A stretch of 64,000 nucleotides of DNA from NCBI GenBank assembly GCA_025359965.1, contig JANYDC010000077.1, positions 29,314-93,313 on the forward strand, read 5' to 3'. The notes under the pieces were generated by a model. It did not search any database. It was not told the DNA's origin and was given only the letters and a program-made list of their open reading frames with translations. Of the stretch, positions 53,278-60,641 are shown one piece after another. Numbering within the stretch: position 1 is the stretch's first letter; each line of letters begins with the position of its first letter. This DNA comes from Pedosphaera sp. (GTDB taxonomy: Bacteria > Verrucomicrobiota > Verrucomicrobiia > Limisphaerales > SXQI01). A program made the translations under genes and the position numbers.

Positions 53278-53686
53278 GAGAGCACCATAGCATACTTCAC
53301 ACACACAGCCACCTTTTAGTTGCTTTGTGTTTGAAAAAGATTGATTAACGGGAGCAGAAGTCTGAAATAATTGCCGACAGGAAGATGATTTTGAACATGG
53401 TGGATTCGCAGTACGCAAAAAGGAGAGACGGAAGATAAAAGGATAATACATGGTACGGATTGGCGAGAATCGTTTGAGTCAGCTTCTCCTTAGGCTCGTT
53501 TTTCTCTAGCCGAATCAGATTCATAATCATACGGTCAGTGCAACCCCTACTGAGGAACTAAACATCAGGCGTGGGTTCAAAGAAAATGTGATTAAAATGC
53601 GCAGTAAGAAAACGCTTGGCTATGAGTGGGATGAGTCATCTTGTGTTCCTGAAAGTGGCCGGTGAGCCTCTAACCGCTTGAAGACT
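53278..53686. other. AT-rich intergenic region before the accessory cassette
   Basis: About 410 bases with no supported gene. Short frames here have poor starts; one 61-aa minus frame is merely hydrophobic. Base composition is lower in GC than neighbouring core genes, consistent with an acquired region. The promoter of the downstream cassette must be in the last 200 bases, but no strong -35/-10 pair was recognised. Confidence 0.4.
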
Positions 53687-54799
53687 ATGTCGCTTGAAAG
53701 CACAATTGCAGATATCACCACACGCCTTCGCCAAGGCAGGTTCCCCAATGAGCAGTCAATTTCACAAGGTGTAGTTCTGCGTATTTTTCAGGAACTTGGA
53801 TGGGACACTTGGGATACTAATGTCGTCTGGCCTGAATACCACACAGGGGAAGGCCGTGCGGATTTTGCACTTTGTCACCCACCCTCCAAACCATCTGTTT
53901 TTACAGAAGTCAAACAGCCCGGCAAAGCCGAGGATGCGGTTCGCCAAGCCCTTGAGTACGCCTTTCATGCGGGAGTTCCCTTTGTGGTTCTGACTGATGG
54001 TAGAACATGGAGTTTTTACCTACCGGCTGAGCAAGGCAGTTACGAGGATCGTCGCGTTTACAAGTTGGACCTTTACGAACGTCCATCTGCAGAAGCCGCC
54101 GCTGTGCTCAATCGCTACCTTGGTTGTGCGAGAGTTCAATGTGGGGAAGCACTTGAATCCGCCAGAACGGAATACCGAAGTCGCAACCGGCAATCACAGG
54201 CCAAAACTGCCATCCCTGAAGCATGGTGTGAGTTAGTGGAAAAGGGTGACGAACTCCTCGTGGAACTGCTTACGAACGCAGTGGAATCACGCGCAGGTAT
54301 TCGACCGGACGCAGACGACGTGGCAGACTTTTTGGCGCGCCTTGGCAGAACCGCTGTTATTGAGTCGCAAAATCAAACCCCAACAAAACGCAGTACCGTT
54401 GTCAGTGCACCTCCCGCCACGTCATTGAGCGTGCCGCCCCGAAGTGGCAAACTAATCCTTCAGGGAAAAGCCTACCCCTACCAGAATGCCAAGGATGCAA
54501 TGGTAATCATACTCCGTGAATTGGCTAAGTCTTCTCCTAGCTTTCTTGAGCGCTGCTCGCAGCATCCAGACGCTCAAGGCCGAAAACGCCGCTATATCGC
54601 CCGCACCGCTGAAGAACTCTATCCGGATCGCGAAGACCTCCGTGACATGCGTGCCACCCTGCCGGGAGGCTGGCTGGTTGCAACCAACATTAACAATCCT
54701 CAAGAAAACCATCGTCAGACTCGCCGCCGAAGTGGCAGGTTTGAAGATGGGCAAGGACATCGTCGTGGAGCTTTGATCAGTGGAAAAACTTATGTCTAG
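53687..54799 (+). CDS. HsdR-N-type PD-(D/E)XK nuclease-like protein, C-terminus frameshifted
   Basis: A 370-aa protein as read. Residues 1-160 match the N-terminal nuclease domain of type I restriction HsdR subunits: GWDTWDTNVVWPEYHTGEGR, catalytic Asp59 (GRADFAL) and Glu74-x-Lys76 (FTEVKQPG). A helical part (165-225) and linker follow, then a C-terminal domain from about 253 (GKLILQGKAYPYQNAKDAM, YPDREDLRD, GGWLVATNINN). At codon 339 the frame switches: the +1 frame gives KKTIVRLAAEVAGLKMGKDI and stops at 54776, the natural end of this domain, whereas the annotated frame runs on as basic low-complexity sequence into the next gene. No helicase or methylase is linked. First gene of the candidate defence cassette. 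Confidence 0.8.
   Translation: MSLESTIADITTRLRQGRFPNEQSISQGVVLRIFQELGWDTWDTNVVWPEYHTGEGRADFALCHPPSKPSVFTEVKQPGKAEDAVRQALEYAFHAGVPFVVLTDGRTWSFYLPAEQGSYEDRRVYKLDLYERPSAEAAAVLNRYLGCARVQCGEALESARTEYRSRNRQSQAKTAIPEAWCELVEKGDELLVELLTNAVESRAGIRPDADDVADFLARLGRTAVIESQNQTPTKRSTVVSAPPATSLSVPPRSGKLILQGKAYPYQNAKDAMVIILRELAKSSPSFLERCSQHPDAQGRKRRYIARTAEELYPDREDLRDMRATLPGGWLVATNINNPQENHRQTRRRSGRFEDGQGHRRGALISGKTYV
54701..54712 (+). other. Probable frameshift site in the nuclease-like gene
   Basis: At CCTCAAGAAAACC the reading must move one base forward to reach a protein-like ending that stops at 54776, 3 to 15 bases before the next start. Loss of two bases from an A-run or gain of one base explains it. A programmed +1 shift is less likely but not excluded. 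Confidence 0.65.
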
Positions 54800-56048
54800 A
54801 TGGAAAACAAGTTTCGATGCTCAACACACTGATCAGCATATCCAGGGCTGCCTCACATTGCTCGATGGCATTTCGATCGAAGGCTTGACGGAGCAAGATC
54901 TAACCGAATTTTCGCGGCTATTGAAAGTGTTGAAGGTGCTCAGAAGTTTGTTGTCTCGGCTTGATCCCGAGCTGCTTACCCTCAGTGCAAGCACGAGCTT
55001 TTCTGCTTGGTTAGCCGAAGTGCACTCCCACATCGATAATTTTCGACAAAGGCAAGGCATCAGCAATCTGCACGCAGCCAATGCGACCATTGACCAAATT
55101 CTCAACCTACTCCAACCGCTCGATTCCAGCCTGACGGTTGAAGAATTCAAAGCCATTGCAGAGGCGAACTCCGTCTTTCAGAATAGGATCGTAAGTGAGC
55201 TTGGACGTGTGACGGTAAGGGGAAAGGAAGTTGAAGCTCAGCTTGAAGCGTTGTCTAACGCCATAGCAGATGGAAAGTCACGGCTTGATGAAAACAACAT
55301 TGTCATTCAGACGCAGAAGGCCCGACTTGATCAGTCAATTGCCGACTTCCAAAAGCAATTTTCGGACGCACAAGAAAAACGGAACAATGATTTCGCAGAT
55401 TCAACCAGGAACAGTTCGCTTGAGTTATCGGTTCAAGAAAAGCGATTTGAAACTGAATTCAAAGACGCCTCTGAGCAACGTAGAAATGAATTCGAGACAG
55501 TCCTGAAAAGCATACGCGCACAAAGTGAGGAAAATGCCGTATTTCTGAAAGGACGGGAGGCCGAGGTAAATCGAATTTTTGGAGCAATAGGAACAACAGC
55601 TTTCGCTGGTAATTTCAAAACTACTGCGGACAAAGAGGCACGTGCAGCAGATATATGGCGCCGCGTAGCGTTGGGTTGCATGGCTGCAATGATTGGAGTG
55701 GGTGGGTATGCGTTCTTCTTCAGCATAGGCCACGAGACAGACTGGAGAGTTTTTGCATTTCGTCTGGGCACGGTGCTTGTTTTGGCAGTGCCAGCAGCAT
55801 ATGCAGGCAATGAATCTTCTAGGCATCGAGAACGTGAAAGGCTGAATCGGAAAATTCATTTGGAACTGGCGTCCATTGACGCGTATCTTGTCCTTTTACC
55901 TGAAGAGCAAAAGAACAAGATCAAGGGGGAATTAACTGAGAAATTCTTCGGAGTGCCAATGTTTCACGAGAAATCAGAAGATGTTTCCAAAAAGGATATG
56001 TTCGGTGTGCTTGCTTCCGTGGTCAACAACCTTACAAAGGGAAAATAG
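54792..56048 (+). CDS. Coiled-coil membrane protein of the cassette
   Basis: A 418-aa protein with no family I recognise. Residues 1-120 are globular and helical; 125-285 are long amphipathic helix with strong heptad character (EALSNAIADGKSRLDENN, DQSIADFQKQFSDAQEKRNN, EKRFETEFKDASEQRRNEFE). Two membrane segments follow, about 291-312 (RVALGCMAAMIGVGGYAFFF) and 322-338, then a charged C-terminal domain of 75 residues. With a short periplasmic loop, both ends would face the cytoplasm. A GTG start 12 bases upstream is an alternative and would sit 3 bases after the frame-corrected end of the nuclease gene. It resembles a membrane sensor or effector scaffold by architecture only. Confidence 0.78.
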   Translation: MSRWKTSFDAQHTDQHIQGCLTLLDGISIEGLTEQDLTEFSRLLKVLKVLRSLLSRLDPELLTLSASTSFSAWLAEVHSHIDNFRQRQGISNLHAANATIDQILNLLQPLDSSLTVEEFKAIAEANSVFQNRIVSELGRVTVRGKEVEAQLEALSNAIADGKSRLDENNIVIQTQKARLDQSIADFQKQFSDAQEKRNNDFADSTRNSSLELSVQEKRFETEFKDASEQRRNEFETVLKSIRAQSEENAVFLKGREAEVNRIFGAIGTTAFAGNFKTTADKEARAADIWRRVALGCMAAMIGVGGYAFFFSIGHETDWRVFAFRLGTVLVLAVPAAYAGNESSRHRERERLNRKIHLELASIDAYLVLLPEEQKNKIKGELTEKFFGVPMFHEKSEDVSKKDMFGVLASVVNNLTKGK

Positions 56049-56090
56049 TATCATTTGAAAAGAACTTGGCGACTTACTGAAAGGATAAGC

Positions 56091-56945
56091 ATGAAACAGA
56101 TCAAAACCATACTGGACACAGATCAAAGCAGCAGACGCGTTGGACAGATTTTGGGTAAGCACAACGAGCACGAAGAAGATGTTCTTAAAGTAGAGGAGTC
56201 AAACGCGAGGATTACTGTCCGTGATTTGGCGATACGCGAGGCCGTTATGGCGAAAATAAGCAACTCAGCAACAACCGAACGCGCGGACGCTTCCCCTGAA
56301 TCCTTGAGGGAAGCCCAACTCACGGCCCGTGGCATTGGATTTTTTATTTCAACGGACGGTTATGTGATTGCCAACGAACATGTGGTACATGGTGCGACTG
56401 AGGTGAGGCTGCTCACGGCTGCAGGATCGAGTGGTGCGCGAGTGGTGAAGGTTGATGCGGCTAACGATCTCGCCTTGATCAAGGTTGAAGGGAAGTTTAA
56501 AGCACTGTCAGTGGTGTCGAGCTGTTCGGTCAAGCTTGGGGCGACGGTCGCCACAGTGGGTTTTCAAAACATTGGCTCGCAGGGCTTTGCCCTAAAGCTT
56601 GCCAAGGGTGAGATCGCCGCGTTGTCAGGAGCCGGGAATGATGCCCGGTATTTCCAGATTAGCCTGCCCGTTCAGCCGGGCAATTCAGGCGGAGCGATGG
56701 TGGATGAGCGAGGGAATGTGGTGGGGGTGGTGTCAGCCAAACTCAATGCGCAAACCGCTTTTCAATCCACCGAGGCGTTGCTGGAAAGTGTGAATTATGC
56801 CGTGAAAAGTAGTTTCGTGCTTGGCTTTCTTGAATCGGTACCGGAGTTGGCGGACAAGCTCAAGGAGCCTGAAGCGAAGGAACGTAAGTTTGAGGACGTG
56901 GTGAAGTCTGCCGAGCAGGCAGCAGTGTTGGTGCTGGTTTATTGA
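56091..56945 (+). CDS. Trypsin-fold serine protease without signal peptide
   Basis: A 284-aa chymotrypsin-family protease. The triad is His97 (ANEHVV), Asp126 (AANDLALIKV) and Ser199 (QPGNSGGAM). The ATG follows AAAGGATAAGC, a strong ribosome-binding site, which rules out the longer TTG frame. The N-terminal 75 residues are a charged helical extension (ILDTDQSSRRVGQILGKHNE), not a signal peptide, and there is no PDZ domain, so the enzyme is probably cytoplasmic, unlike the HtrA at 25 kb. The C-terminal tail (KFEDVVKSAEQAAVLVLVY) is conserved-looking. It lies 42 bases after the coiled-coil gene and is third in the cassette. Its substrate may be one of the partner proteins. Confidence 0.85.
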   Translation: MKQIKTILDTDQSSRRVGQILGKHNEHEEDVLKVEESNARITVRDLAIREAVMAKISNSATTERADASPESLREAQLTARGIGFFISTDGYVIANEHVVHGATEVRLLTAAGSSGARVVKVDAANDLALIKVEGKFKALSVVSSCSVKLGATVATVGFQNIGSQGFALKLAKGEIAALSGAGNDARYFQISLPVQPGNSGGAMVDERGNVVGVVSAKLNAQTAFQSTEALLESVNYAVKSSFVLGFLESVPELADKLKEPEAKERKFEDVVKSAEQAAVLVLVY

Positions 56946-56962
56946 GGGGTGAAGGGGTGCTG

Positions 56963-56990
56963 CGACCCTGATGGGGTCGATGGGTTTTTT
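56963..56990 (+). terminator. Weak terminator-like hairpin after the protease gene
   Basis: CGACCC-TGATG-GGGTCG, a 6-bp stem, followed five bases later by TTTTTT. It is near the end of the cassette and could be a weak terminator. Confidence 0.4.
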
Positions 56991-57110
56991 GGGAATGGTT
57001 CCCGGGAGGGACCCGCAGGAACGGGGGATACCCCGGATGGAACTCCAGGCTTGTTGGACCGCTTTGCGGTCTGACGATAGATGGGATTGGGAAGGGAATG
57101 GGTCGTGCCT
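56991..57110. other. Palindrome-rich non-coding stretch
   Basis: No gene is seen. It contains the perfect hairpin GACCGC-TTT-GCGGTC at 57057-57071 and other GC-rich short inverted repeats, grading into the REP-like copies. Confidence 0.4.
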
Positions 57111-57188
57111 TCAGCCCTCATGGGTTTTCACGCGACGGGTCCTGGGGCGTTGCCCCAGGCTGGTATGGTTCCGCGCCTTTGGCGCTCG
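57111..57188 (+). repeat. REP-like palindromic repeat, copy 1
   Basis: Begins TCAGCCCTCATGGGTTTTCA and contains the perfect 8-bp palindrome CCTGGGGC-GTT-GCCCCAGG (57141-57159), then CTGGTATGG and a CGCGCC/GGCGC hairpin. Closely matches copy 3 over the whole length and copy 2 in inverted orientation. Confidence 0.8.
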
Positions 57189-57364
57189 CTTTGGCCGCAG
57201 GAGGGGAAGAATAAGCATCCTTGAGGAGGAGAGGCGACCGTGACCTGAGAACGCTCGATTTCCGCCTTCAGCGCACGGTAATCTGACACCAGAGCTTCTA
57301 CTCGTTCCATGATGGCAGGCTGTTCGTCGAAGGGTGAGGGGGATCGAATGTTCCCCGAGTTGAA

Positions 57365-57437
57365 GGGCCAAAGGCACGAATGATACCAGCCTAGGGCAAC
57401 GCCCCAGGTTTCGTGGGGAAAACAATAAAAGGGCTGA
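57365..57437 (-). repeat. REP-like palindromic repeat, copy 2 (inverted)
   Basis: Inverted copy with core CCTAGGGC-AAC-GCCCCAGG (57390-57408) and an ending GGGCTGAAAG, the reverse complement of the CTTTCAGCCC that opens copy 3. It lies just downstream of the transposase gene. Confidence 0.75.
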
Positions 57438-57454
57438 AAGCCTGCCTCATCGTT

Positions 57455-57907
57455 TCAGTCCCACACGTAACGTTCGTCGAACTCGATCTCGTATTTCGTG
57501 AGGAAAGCCCTGTATTCCTCCTGGAAAGTTCGCGTCCGATGATGTTCCTCCTGGTTGTCTATGTAATGGAGTAACGCCTGCAAATCTGAAGGCCCGACCG
57601 AAAATGCGCCGTAGCCGCGCTGCCATGCAAAACCCACCAGCGCTGGCGACTGAGTTTTGAGCCATTTGGAGGACGAGGTTTTCAGATCCTCGATAATTTG
57701 CGCCGTGGCGACCGTTCGGGCGAGACGGATGGCAAGATGCACATGGTCAGAGACTCCACCCACACGATAACATTCGCAATCGGCATTGCGGGCCACCGTA
57801 GAGAGATAAGCGTGAAGCGCGGGACGCATGGTGGGATCGAGAACGGGGGCACGATCTTTGGTGCTAAAAACAAGGTGGACGAGAAGGAATGAGAGGGACT
57901 GTGGCAT
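57455..57907 (-). CDS. REP-associated Y1 transposase (IS200-like, RAYT)
   Basis: A 150-aa single-strand transposase of the Y1 HUH superfamily. The HUH pair is His55/His57 (SDHVHLAI); the catalytic Tyr115 and Gln119 are in HYIDNQEEHH. It has the RAYT habit: one small gene, no classical inverted-repeat ends, flanked by palindromic repeats that it probably mobilises. Copies of the repeat lie on both sides, one of them inverted. The frame is intact, so it may be functional. Confidence 0.87.
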   Translation of the reverse strand: MPQSLSFLLVHLVFSTKDRAPVLDPTMRPALHAYLSTVARNADCECYRVGGVSDHVHLAIRLARTVATAQIIEDLKTSSSKWLKTQSPALVGFAWQRGYGAFSVGPSDLQALLHYIDNQEEHHRTRTFQEEYRAFLTKYEIEFDERYVWD

Positions 57908-57930
57908 GGCAGAGAGGATAGGTCTGGCTT

Positions 57931-58017
57931 TCAGCCCTCATGGGTTTTCATGCGACGGGTTCTGGCGCGTTGCCCTAGGCTGATATGGTCACGCGCCGTG
58001 GGCGCTTCCTGGAGTAG
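57931..58017 (+). repeat. REP-like palindromic repeat, copy 3
   Basis: Same orientation as copy 1, sharing TCAGCCCTCATGGGTTTTCA at its start, with core TCTGGCGCGTTGCCCTAGG (57961-57979) that has lost perfect symmetry. It lies between the transposase start and the end of fabF. Confidence 0.78.
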
Positions 58018-58045
58018 GTGGCGATGATGCCACGCTCCGGCGAAT

Positions 58046-59305
58046 TTAGGCGAACTTCGTCGCCACTAGGCAGGAATTGTGGCCGCCGAAGCCGAAGGAG
58101 TTGTTGATGATGGCCCGGATTTTCATTTCTCTGGGCTGGTTGGCCACGTGGTTGAGGAAGGTGGCCTTCGGATCAATCTCTTCGAGATTGATGGTGGGAG
58201 GGGCAATATCGGTCTGCAGGGCTTTGAGGCAGATGGCCATTTCGACGGCCCCGGCGGCACCGAGCATGTGGCCGGTGGCACCTTTGGTGGAGCTGACAGC
58301 GACGCGGCCCACGTCGTCCCCGAAGACTCCCTTTAGGGCCTGGGCTTCGCAGACATCGCCTACCGGCGTGGAGGTGGCGTGGGCGTTGATGTAATCAATA
58401 TCGTCCGGATTCAGTTTCGCGGAGCGCAAACCCATTTTCATGCAGCGGGCGGCGCCTTCGCCGTCCGGGGATGGGGCGGTGATGTGGCTGGCATCGGCGG
58501 TGTTACCGTAACCGGCGAGTTCGGCGTAAATTTTGGCACCGCGCTTTTTGGCGTGCTCGTATTCCTCCAGCACCAGCACTCCGGCACCTTCGCCCATGAC
58601 GAAGCCGTCGCGGCCAACGTCGAAGGGACGGGAGGATTTTTCAGGGGCGTCGTTGCGCGTGCTCATGGCGCGCATGGCGCAGAAGCCGCCGATGCCCAAA
58701 GGAACCACGGTGGCTTCGGTGCCGCCGGCAAACATGACATCCGCATCGCCCATTTTGATGGTGCGCCATGCTTCGCCGATGGCGTGGCTGGAAGTCGCGC
58801 AGGCCGAGCAGGTGGCGGTGTTGGGGCCTTTGAGCCCGTAGTAAATGGAAAACAACCCCGAAGCCATGTTGAGGATCAGCATGGGGATCATGAACGGCGA
58901 GAGCCGCCCGGGGCCGCGCTGAAGCAGCACGTTGTGCTGTTCCTCGGTGGTTTGGAGGCCGCCGATGCCGGAACCGATGAAGCAACCAATATTGTTGGGG
59001 TCCGAATTAGCAATGTCCAAGCCGGAATCGAGCAGGGCGCGATGACCAGCGCTCACACCAAACTGGGTGAAACGATCGGCGCGGCGCACTTCCTTGCCGT
59101 TGGGAAAGGAGGCGGTGGCATCAAAACCAGTCACCTGGGCGGCGATCTGACAATCGTAGAGGGACGAGTCGAACGCAGTGATGCGGCTGACACCACTTTT
59201 GCCGGTGAGGACGTTGGCCCAAAGGGTATCAAGATCGTGCCCCAAAGGACTGACCACGCCGACGCCAGTGATGACCACGCGTCTCTCGGAATATGCGCTC
59301 GACAT
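58046..59305 (-). CDS. fabF: Beta-ketoacyl-ACP synthase II
   Basis: A 419-aa condensing enzyme for fatty acid elongation. The catalytic Cys169 is in SACATSSHA, the His residues in NAHATSTPVGD (about 310) and STKGATGHMLG (about 347). Length and landmarks match FabF. The start ATG follows directly after GCACCTTTTT, with no Shine-Dalgarno sequence, and a long hairpin lies 11 bases upstream, so translation or transcription into fabF may be controlled. Third gene of the fabG-acpP-fabF operon. Confidence 0.95.
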   Translation of the reverse strand: MSSAYSERRVVITGVGVVSPLGHDLDTLWANVLTGKSGVSRITAFDSSLYDCQIAAQVTGFDATASFPNGKEVRRADRFTQFGVSAGHRALLDSGLDIANSDPNNIGCFIGSGIGGLQTTEEQHNVLLQRGPGRLSPFMIPMLILNMASGLFSIYYGLKGPNTATCSACATSSHAIGEAWRTIKMGDADVMFAGGTEATVVPLGIGGFCAMRAMSTRNDAPEKSSRPFDVGRDGFVMGEGAGVLVLEEYEHAKKRGAKIYAELAGYGNTADASHITAPSPDGEGAARCMKMGLRSAKLNPDDIDYINAHATSTPVGDVCEAQALKGVFGDDVGRVAVSSTKGATGHMLGAAGAVEMAICLKALQTDIAPPTINLEEIDPKATFLNHVANQPREMKIRAIINNSFGFGGHNSCLVATKFA

Positions 59306-59316
59306 AAAAAGGTGCG

Positions 59317-59354
59317 GGGCAGCTGAACCCAGTTAAGGCCGGGAAGCTGCCCCG
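59317..59354 (-). promoter_or_regulatory. Hairpin between acpP and fabF, attenuator-like
   Basis: GGGGCAGCT / AGCTGCCCC, a perfect 9-bp stem with a 20-base loop. On the minus strand it is followed by GCACCTTTTT and then the fabF start codon. It may terminate part of the transcripts after acpP, giving more ACP than FabF. Confidence 0.6.
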
Positions 59355-59384
59355 AAATTTGGTGATTAAACCGTTCTGCCCAAG

Positions 59385-59633
59385 TTACTTGGTCTGCGTA
59401 TCTTCGATGTATTTGATGACATCGCCGACGCTTTGCAGTTTCTCAGCCTGTTCATCAGGGATCTCCTTGTCAAATTCCTCTTCGAGAGCCATGACCAGCT
59501 CCACGGTATCGAGAGAATCTGCCCCCAGATCATCAATAAATTTAGCCTCGGGCGTCACCTGGTCAGGTTTGACGTCCAGTTGTGACACGATGATGTCTTT
59601 TACACGTTGTTCGATCGACTTTTCAGCAGCCAT
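59385..59633 (-). CDS. acpP: Acyl carrier protein
   Basis: An 82-aa acidic carrier. The phosphopantetheine-bearing Ser40 is in the motif [19 protein letters not shown]. The ATG is preceded by GGAGATACTC, a good ribosome-binding site. It lies between fabG and fabF in the standard order. A likely promoter and hairpins surround it, as expected for a highly expressed gene. Confidence 0.96.
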   Translation of the reverse strand: MAAEKSIEQRVKDIIVSQLDVKPDQVTPEAKFIDDLGADSLDTVELVMALEEEFDKEIPDEQAEKLQSVGDVIKYIEDTQTK

Positions 59634-59663
59634 GAGTATCTCCGTAATTGTTAACGATTGGTT

Positions 59664-59692
59664 GTCCTATTCCACCCCTCCCCCTGCGTCAA
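59664..59692 (-). promoter_or_regulatory. Possible acpP promoter
   Basis: On the minus strand TTGACG and TAGGAC are spaced by 17 bases, 31 bases before the acpP start. The -35 is good and the -10 only moderate. It would allow extra expression of acpP apart from fabG. Confidence 0.4.
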
Positions 59693-59717
59693 GCCCTGAA
59701 ATTTTAAGCTTCAGGGC
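59693..59717 (-). other. Hairpin between fabG and acpP
   Basis: GCCCTGAA / TTCAGGGC, a perfect 8-bp stem with a 9-base loop. There is no T-run on the minus strand, where the proposed -35 element follows immediately. It may stabilise or process the transcript. Confidence 0.55.
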
Positions 59718-59749
59718 CAGATGGCGGTTGGGAGCCCGTAAAATCTGAT

Positions 59750-60493
59750 CTACATCACCATTCCGCCATCAACCGTGAGGACCTGGCCGGTGACGTATTT
59801 GCTGCCGGGGCCAGCCAAAAACAGGGCGGCCTGCGCGATATCCTCGGCCTGACCAAAGCGTTGCAACGGTATTTGGCCAAGCAGCGCGGTCTTTAATTCA
59901 TCCTTCAATCCAGAGGTCATATCCGTCTCAATAAACCCCGGCGCGACGGCGTTGGCGGTGATTCCCCTTGAGGCAAGCTCGCGGGCCAGACTCTTGGTAA
60001 AGCCTATCAACCCTGCTTTGCTGGCCGCGTAGTTGGCCTGGCCGGCATTGCCAATGAGCCCAATGACCGAGGCGACATTAATGATCCGACCTGCTCGCTG
60101 TCTGATCATGGCGCGGACAAATGATTTTGTCACCACGAATGCCCCCCGAAGGTTCGTGTCCAAAACGGTATCCCAATCCTCCTCGGACATGCGCATGAGC
60201 AGACCATCGCGGGTGACGCCAGCATTGTTCACCAGAATATCGACGCGGCCGGCCTCAGCCAAAATCTTTTCACCTGCTGCGGCCACCGCAACGTCATCGG
60301 ACACATCCAAGGCAACCGCCCAGGACTTGCGGCCCAGCGCGCGGACTTCATCGGCCACGGCCGCTGAGTTCTCCGCGGTGCGGGAGACGCAGACCACATC
60401 AGCCCCTTCGGCGGCGAAGCGCAGGGCGATGGCTTTGCCGATGCCGCGTCCGGCGCCGGTCACAACGGCAATTTGATTGGCGAGTTGACTCAT
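59750..60493 (-). CDS. fabG: 3-oxoacyl-ACP reductase
   Basis: A 247-aa short-chain dehydrogenase that reduces beta-ketoacyl-ACP with NADPH. The nucleotide-binding TGAGRGIG, NNAG (VNNAGVTRDGLLMR) and the Ser-Tyr-Lys triad (NVASVIGLIGNAGQANYAASKAG) are intact. The length is exactly that of FabG when starting at MSQLANQ; the longer frame adds 19 non-conserved residues. First visible gene of the fabG-acpP-fabF operon; fabD is not next to it. Confidence 0.95.
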   Translation of the reverse strand: MSQLANQIAVVTGAGRGIGKAIALRFAAEGADVVCVSRTAENSAAVADEVRALGRKSWAVALDVSDDVAVAAAGEKILAEAGRVDILVNNAGVTRDGLLMRMSEEDWDTVLDTNLRGAFVVTKSFVRAMIRQRAGRIINVASVIGLIGNAGQANYAASKAGLIGFTKSLARELASRGITANAVAPGFIETDMTSGLKDELKTALLGQIPLQRFGQAEDIAQAALFLAGPGSKYVTGQVLTVDGGMVM

Positions 60494-60641
60494 ATAGAAG
60501 AGCCATTTCTGCGGCCCACCCTCCGCCTTGTAAAGGCAAAAACCCACCAATCATCTCGGATATTCGCCTTCGTGTTCGTCAAGATCGCGCGCAATATGGC
60601 AGGACCGAGCAATGTCAGAGCAAATAGTGAAATGACTGTGC

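Noticed and set aside
53345..53530. 61-codon hydrophobic minus-strand frame upstream of the cassette
   Set aside because: No ribosome-binding site, AT-rich chance composition, no recognisable motif.
53687..54776. Idea that the cassette is a type I restriction system
   Set aside because: There is no helicase part of HsdR and no HsdM or HsdS gene nearby.
57128..57310. Small minus frame MERVEALVSDYRALKAEIERS
   Set aside because: The first 25 residues look coding, but the rest runs into REP copy 1. It may be a gene remnant; the evidence is too thin to list.
58379..59326. 315-codon plus-strand frame across fabF
   Set aside because: Antisense shadow of fabF; repetitive Gly/Ala/His composition and no motif.
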